From the NCBI RefSeq assembly GCF_008710135.1, contig NZ_VYKK01000022.1, positions 124,001 through 188,000 on the forward strand: DNA of 64,000 nucleotides, given 5' to 3'. The stretch is from Paenibacillus spiritus (lineage in GTDB: Bacteria; Bacillota; Bacilli; Paenibacillales; Paenibacillaceae). The notes beneath the pieces were generated by a model that was given only the letters and a program-made list of their open reading frames with translations, had not been told where the DNA came from and ran no database searches. The translations under genes and the position numbers were made by a program. This document shows, one piece after another, positions 60,419 through 64,000 of the stretch (its first letter is position 1; each line of letters starts with the position of its first letter).

Positions 60419-61618
60419 TTGGGAAAAGCGTTAATTATCGGCGCCGGCGGCGTGGCTAGCGTTGTGGTCCATAAGTGCGTGCAGAACCCCGACGTGTTCG
60501 AGGAAATCTGCATTGCCAGCCGTACGGTCGAGAAATGCGAAGCTTTGAAGAACAAACTGGACGGAGGCCGCACCAAGATCAGTACGGCCAAGCTGGACGC
60601 CGATAATACGGACGAGGTCATTGCTCTGATCGAGCGCTTCCGTCCGGACGTCGTGATCAACGTCGCGCTTCCGTACCAGGATCTGACCATCATGGACGCA
60701 TGCCTTGCGACCAAGACTCATTATCTGGACACGGCCAACTACGAGCCGCCGGAGACGGCCAAGTTCGAATACAGCTGGCAGTGGGCCTATAAGAAGAAAT
60801 TCGAGGAAGCCGGCATCATGGCCCTGCTGGGCTGCGGCTTCGATCCGGGTGTAACCGGCGTCTTCTCGGCTTATGCCGTGAAGCATTATTTTGACGAGAT
60901 TCATACGATTGACATCGTTGACGCGAATGCCGGCGACCACGGTTACCCGTTCGCTACGAACTTCAACCCGGAGATCAACATCCGCGAAATTACGGCCAAC
61001 GGCCGCTACTACGAGAACGGCGAATGGATCGAGACGCCGCCGCTGTCGGAGAAGAAGGTGTACGATCTGCCGGAGATCGGTCCGAAGGATATTTACCTGC
61101 TGTACCATGAAGAGCTGGAGTCTCTGGCTAAGAACATTCCGGGCATCAAGAAGATCCGTTTCTGGATGACGTTCTCCCAGAATTATCTGACTCACCTGAA
61201 GGTGCTGGAGAATGTCGGCATGACTTCCATCGAACCGATTGTCTTCGAGGGCAAGGAGATTATTCCGCTCCAGTTCCTCAAGGCGGTACTCCCGGACCCG
61301 GCCTCGCTCGGACCGAGAACCAAAGGCAAGACCAATATCGGCATCATCGCCCAGGGAACGAAGAACGGCGAGCCGAAGACCTACTATGTCTACAATGTCT
61401 GCGATCACCAGGAATGCTACCGTGAAGTCGGCTCCCAGGCCATCTCCTACACGACAGGCGTTCCGGCGATGATCGGCGCCATGCTGATGATCCAGGGGGA
61501 ATGGATGAAGCCGGGCGTGTACAATGTTGAAGAGATGGACCCGGACCCGTTCATGGACCAGCTCAACAAGCAGGGATTGCCTTGGCAGGAAGATTTCTCG
61601 CCGACGCTGCTCGACTAG
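60419..61618 (+). CDS. Carboxynorspermidine dehydrogenase (saccharopine dehydrogenase family)
   Basis: A 399-residue cytoplasmic reductase. The Rossmann motif KALIIGAGGVASVVVHKC is at the N terminus. ASRTVEKCEAL follows strand 2, where Arg favours NADP(H). YLDTANYEPPETAKFEY and LLGCGFDPGVTGVFSAY are the family catalytic-region landmarks. It couples a diamine with aspartate semialdehyde to give carboxynorspermidine or carboxyspermidine. The TTG start at 60419 is 8 nt after GAGGAGG; the longer upstream frame crosses the promoter. It is followed after 10 bp by the matching decarboxylase. Confidence 0.9.
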   Translation: MGKALIIGAGGVASVVVHKCVQNPDVFEEICIASRTVEKCEALKNKLDGGRTKISTAKLDADNTDEVIALIERFRPDVVINVALPYQDLTIMDACLATKTHYLDTANYEPPETAKFEYSWQWAYKKKFEEAGIMALLGCGFDPGVTGVFSAYAVKHYFDEIHTIDIVDANAGDHGYPFATNFNPEINIREITANGRYYENGEWIETPPLSEKKVYDLPEIGPKDIYLLYHEELESLAKNIPGIKKIRFWMTFSQNYLTHLKVLENVGMTSIEPIVFEGKEIIPLQFLKAVLPDPASLGPRTKGKTNIGIIAQGTKNGEPKTYYVYNVCDHQECYREVGSQAISYTTGVPAMIGAMLMIQGEWMKPGVYNVEEMDPDPFMDQLNKQGLPWQEDFSPTLLD

Positions 61619-61628
61619 GAACCGCTTC

Positions 61629-62768
61629 ATGAAGCCGATTGATTTCAGCGCGGTTCCCTCGCCGAGCTATGTGGTTGACGAACGTCTCTTAATTCAGAAT
61701 CTGGAGATTCTGAATTCGGTGCAGGAACGCACCGGCGCCCGGATTCTGCTTGCCCAGAAGGGATTCTCCATGCATTACCTGTATCCCCTTGTCGGGAAGT
61801 ATCTGAAGGGCGTGACCTCCAGCTCCCTGTTCGAAGCGCGGCTCGGCTACGAGAAGATGGGCAAGGAGACCCATGTCTATGCGCCGGCCTATGTGGATTC
61901 CGAATTCGACGAGATCATGAAGTACAGCGATCATATTGTCTTCAATTCGTTCTCGCAATGGCGCCGGTTCAAGGACCGCGTGCAGAGCGCGCCGAAGAAG
62001 ATCAGCTGCGGCATTCGCATCAATCCGGAATATTCCGAGATTGAAATTCCGCTCTATGATCCCTGCTACAACAACTCGCGGATGGGCACGACGCTGGAGA
62101 ACTTCCGTCCCGATGAGCTGGACGGCATCGACGGCTTGCATTTCCATACAATGTGCGAGCAGAATTCCGACACGCTGGAGCGGACGCTCCGGGTAGTGGA
62201 GGAGAAATTCGGACCGTATCTCCACGGGATGAGATGGCTCAACTTCGGGGGCGGCCATCATATTACGCGTCCCGATTACGATCTGGATACGCTGTGCCGC
62301 TCCATCACTCATATGAAGGAGACGTACAACGTCGAGATCTACCTGGAGCCGGGCGAAGCGGTGGCGCTGAACGCCGGCTACCTGGTAGCGACGGTGCTCG
62401 ATACGATGAAGAACGGGATGGACCTTGCCATTCTGGATACGTCCGCCGAATGCCATATGCCCGATGTGCTGGCCATGCCGTACCGGCCGAATATTATCGG
62501 CTCCGGTCAGCCGGGCGAGTTCCCGCACACTTACCGTCTCGGGGGTCTGACCTGCCTGGCGGGCGACATCATCGGGGACTATTCGTTCCCCGAGCCGCTG
62601 AAGCCCGGCGACCGGCTTGTGTTCACCGATATGGCGATCTACAGCATGGTCAAGAACCATATGTTCAACGGCGTCAACCTGCCTTCCATCGTCAGCTACA
62701 ACGACGAGGAGGGTCCGCGGGTGGTGCGGAGCTTTGGTTTTGAGGATTTTGCCGGGCGGCTGTCCTGA
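61629..62768 (+). CDS. nspC: Carboxynorspermidine decarboxylase
   Basis: A 379-residue fold-III PLP decarboxylase. The PLP Lys is in ILLAQKGFSMHYLYP at about residue 42. HFHTMCEQNS, LNFGGGHHITRPDYD (phosphate-binding Gly-rich loop) and LEPGEAVALNAGY complete the site. The other half of the active site is DTSAECHMPDVL. It removes CO2 to give norspermidine or spermidine by the carboxy-polyamine route. The start ATG 61629 is the first methionine that matches the family N terminus. It is the second gene of the operon. Confidence 0.92.
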   Translation: MKPIDFSAVPSPSYVVDERLLIQNLEILNSVQERTGARILLAQKGFSMHYLYPLVGKYLKGVTSSSLFEARLGYEKMGKETHVYAPAYVDSEFDEIMKYSDHIVFNSFSQWRRFKDRVQSAPKKISCGIRINPEYSEIEIPLYDPCYNNSRMGTTLENFRPDELDGIDGLHFHTMCEQNSDTLERTLRVVEEKFGPYLHGMRWLNFGGGHHITRPDYDLDTLCRSITHMKETYNVEIYLEPGEAVALNAGYLVATVLDTMKNGMDLAILDTSAECHMPDVLAMPYRPNIIGSGQPGEFPHTYRLGGLTCLAGDIIGDYSFPEPLKPGDRLVFTDMAIYSMVKNHMFNGVNLPSIVSYNDEEGPRVVRSFGFEDFAGRLS

Positions 62769-62800
62769 GACTGCCTTGTCCGTGATCTGTATATGTTAAA

Positions 62801-62842
62801 GAAGCAGCCAGCCAAGAGTCATTCTTGGCTGACTGCTTCTTT
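62801..62842. terminator. Bidirectional terminator after nspC, inside the end of the convergent gene
   Basis: GAAGCAG/CTGCTTC and AGCCAAGA/TCTTGGCT form a 15-bp interrupted stem with GTCAT as loop and a TT-rich end. The minus-strand solute-binding gene stops at 62819, so its last codons are within the hairpin. Confidence 0.75.
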
Positions 62843-64000
62843 GCGTTCTGCCGGGGATTCGGCCGCCGCGCTCTGCCGGGAGGCGGCATCCAGGCGCATC
62901 AGCAGGCTGGTGCGGTCCTGCTCGGTCTGCGTCTCGAAGCGCTCTCCGATATCCTGCCACTGCTGCTTGGCGGGAAGATCCGATTCGACGGCCTCCCGGA
63001 CCGAGTCTTCCCACAGAGCATTCACGTTGCGGTCCAGTGGTGTCGGAGTCAGATGAGTCAGATGCGGAAGATCGGCCAGAATCATCGACAGCGTATTCTG
63101 TCCGCCGAGATAAGGATCGGCTTGGCCCTTGTCCCCCAGATTGACAATTCGTTTGAGATACTGGGCGGCCAGGTCTTTATGGGCGCTCTGCTTGGTGATG
63201 GCCGCCACTGCTCCGCCGCTCGTCCCGTAGAGCCCCAGAGGAAGGCGGGTTGCCCGCCATTTGCCGCTCTGCTCCGGGACCCAGCTCTTCAAGTCATTGC
63301 TTCCCCATTGGCCGGTAACATACATCGCGAGCTTGCCGCTCCGCAGCGCTTCCTGGCCCCATTGGTCCCAGACGGTGGCTCCGAGGGCGAGTTCCTCCTG
63401 CTTGACGGAACGGGCCGTATTCAGAGCGTCGATGAAGCCGGCGCCATCGCGGTTGAATTCCAGGTTCTCACTGAACATACTCGCGGAAGCGGCGGCGATA
63501 TCCAGCGGATCGCTATTCTTCTGAAAGATATAGATACCCTGCCGCTTCAAGGTTCTTGCCATGCTTAGCCATCCTTCGGGAGTGCGGAGAAGGGCGGCGA
63601 CCTGGCCGGGTTCCGACGGCAGCCCGCTGCTGCGAAGCAGGTCTTCGCGGTAGAAGGTCAAGGCTTCGCCATAGCTGGCCGGAACAGCGATTAACCGGCG
63701 GCGGTCGAAGCTGGTCAGCATCGGGAGCAGGTTATCGGGAATGCCTGTGATTACCGAAGCCAGGCCAAGCGCCGGATCGTTCAGATCCACGAAGACGTCC
63801 AGTCCGTTGAACTCGCCCAGAATCCCGCTGTCCAGAATCATAATGTCGGGGACGCTGTCCGAGGACAAAGCAGCCATATAAGCGGAAGAGACGTTGTTAT
63901 AATCAATGACCCGGGTCTCCAGCCGGACATCGGGATACCGGGATTGGAACAGACTGTTGGAGCCGCTCATATCGTAGTAGGACCAGACGACCAGCTTCTG
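62819..64000 (-). CDS. Sugar-type ABC transporter substrate-binding protein (N terminus cut)
   Basis: The visible 393 residues are most of an extracellular solute-binding protein of family 1. The frame continues to the window edge with LVVWSYYD, the usual start of the mature protein, so the lipoprotein signal lies outside. Landmarks are VRLETRVIDYNNVSSAYMAA, DSVPDIMILDSGILGEF and KLAMYVTGQWGSNDLKSW. The substrate cannot be read. Its stop overlaps the nspC terminator. Membrane permease genes would be expected further away on either side and are not in the window. Confidence 0.82.
   Translation of the reverse strand, partial: QKLVVWSYYDMSGSNSLFQSRYPDVRLETRVIDYNNVSSAYMAALSSDSVPDIMILDSGILGEFNGLDVFVDLNDPALGLASVITGIPDNLLPMLTSFDRRRLIAVPASYGEALTFYREDLLRSSGLPSEPGQVAALLRTPEGWLSMARTLKRQGIYIFQKNSDPLDIAAASASMFSENLEFNRDGAGFIDALNTARSVKQEELALGATVWDQWGQEALRSGKLAMYVTGQWGSNDLKSWVPEQSGKWRATRLPLGLYGTSGGAVAAITKQSAHKDLAAQYLKRIVNLGDKGQADPYLGGQNTLSMILADLPHLTHLTPTPLDRNVNALWEDSVREAVESDLPAKQQWQDIGERFETQTEQDRTSLLMRLDAASRQSAAAESPAERKEAVSQE

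Overview
The window is about 64 kb of GC-rich DNA from a spore-forming, low-complexity-genome Firmicute, most likely a Paenibacillus or close relative. The evidence is a small acid-soluble spore protein gene with a sigma-G type promoter, the sporulation membrane genes ytvI and ytaF, the Bacillales gene order fxsA-ytvI-citZ-icd-mdh-pho-polA-mutM-ytaF-coaE-nrdR, strong AGGAGG ribosome sites with frequent TTG starts, and typical Paenibacillus accessory genes (SLH-domain surface protein, carboxynorspermidine pathway, glucan phosphorylases).

Region 1 (1 to 22.7 kb) is a conserved chromosomal backbone. It has the end of an MFS transporter, a thioesterase, fxsA, ytvI (opposite strand), the TCA genes citZ, icd and mdh, a small membrane protein, an SLH surface protein, a short-chain dehydrogenase and a MerR-methyltransferase fusion. 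The phosphate module follows: phoR, phoP, pstB and phoU, with an 11-bp-period Pho box in front of pstB. Then come polA, mutM, ytaF, coaE, a lytic transglycosylase, the SASP gene and nrdR.

Region 2 (22.7 to 33 kb) starts with a tandemly duplicated tRNA-Ala/tRNA-Lys operon of 310 bp period. It continues with a VOC protein and class I fructose-bisphosphate aldolase (minus strand), a complete oligopeptide ABC operon (oppABCDF) with its own strong promoter, an uncharacterised acidic protein and a membrane acyltransferase.

Region 3 (33 to 42.4 kb) contains an 800 bp AT-richer gap. Inside it is a self-contained transcription-unit candidate with a -10 box, several RNA hairpins including a 21-bp interrupted stem, a tiny ORF and a terminator, which I cannot assign to a known RNA family. 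After it come a flavin-type oxidoreductase, an AIM24-family protein, a DUF6530-like protein, and a large membrane hybrid histidine kinase overlapping an HD-GYP response regulator.

Region 4 (42.4 to 50 kb) is a glucan phosphorolysis locus. A LacI-family regulator and two large GH94-clan phosphorylases share two copies of an identical 14-bp palindromic operator.

Region 5 (50 to 64 kb) is a polysaccharide and accessory region. A glycosyltransferase-glycosyltransferase-flippase operon is followed by a coiled-coil protein, a BNR-repeat lipoprotein, a nitroreductase-LysR pair, a MetE-like protein, a third glycosyltransferase on the minus strand, the carboxynorspermidine dehydrogenase/decarboxylase pair, and a truncated sugar-type solute-binding protein. 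The first and third glycosyltransferases are paralogues in opposite orientation and keep a 61-bp upstream element (55 of 61 positions identical) abutting their -35 boxes. Together with the 33.2 to 33.6 kb RNA candidate, this element is the most interesting unexplained signal in the window.
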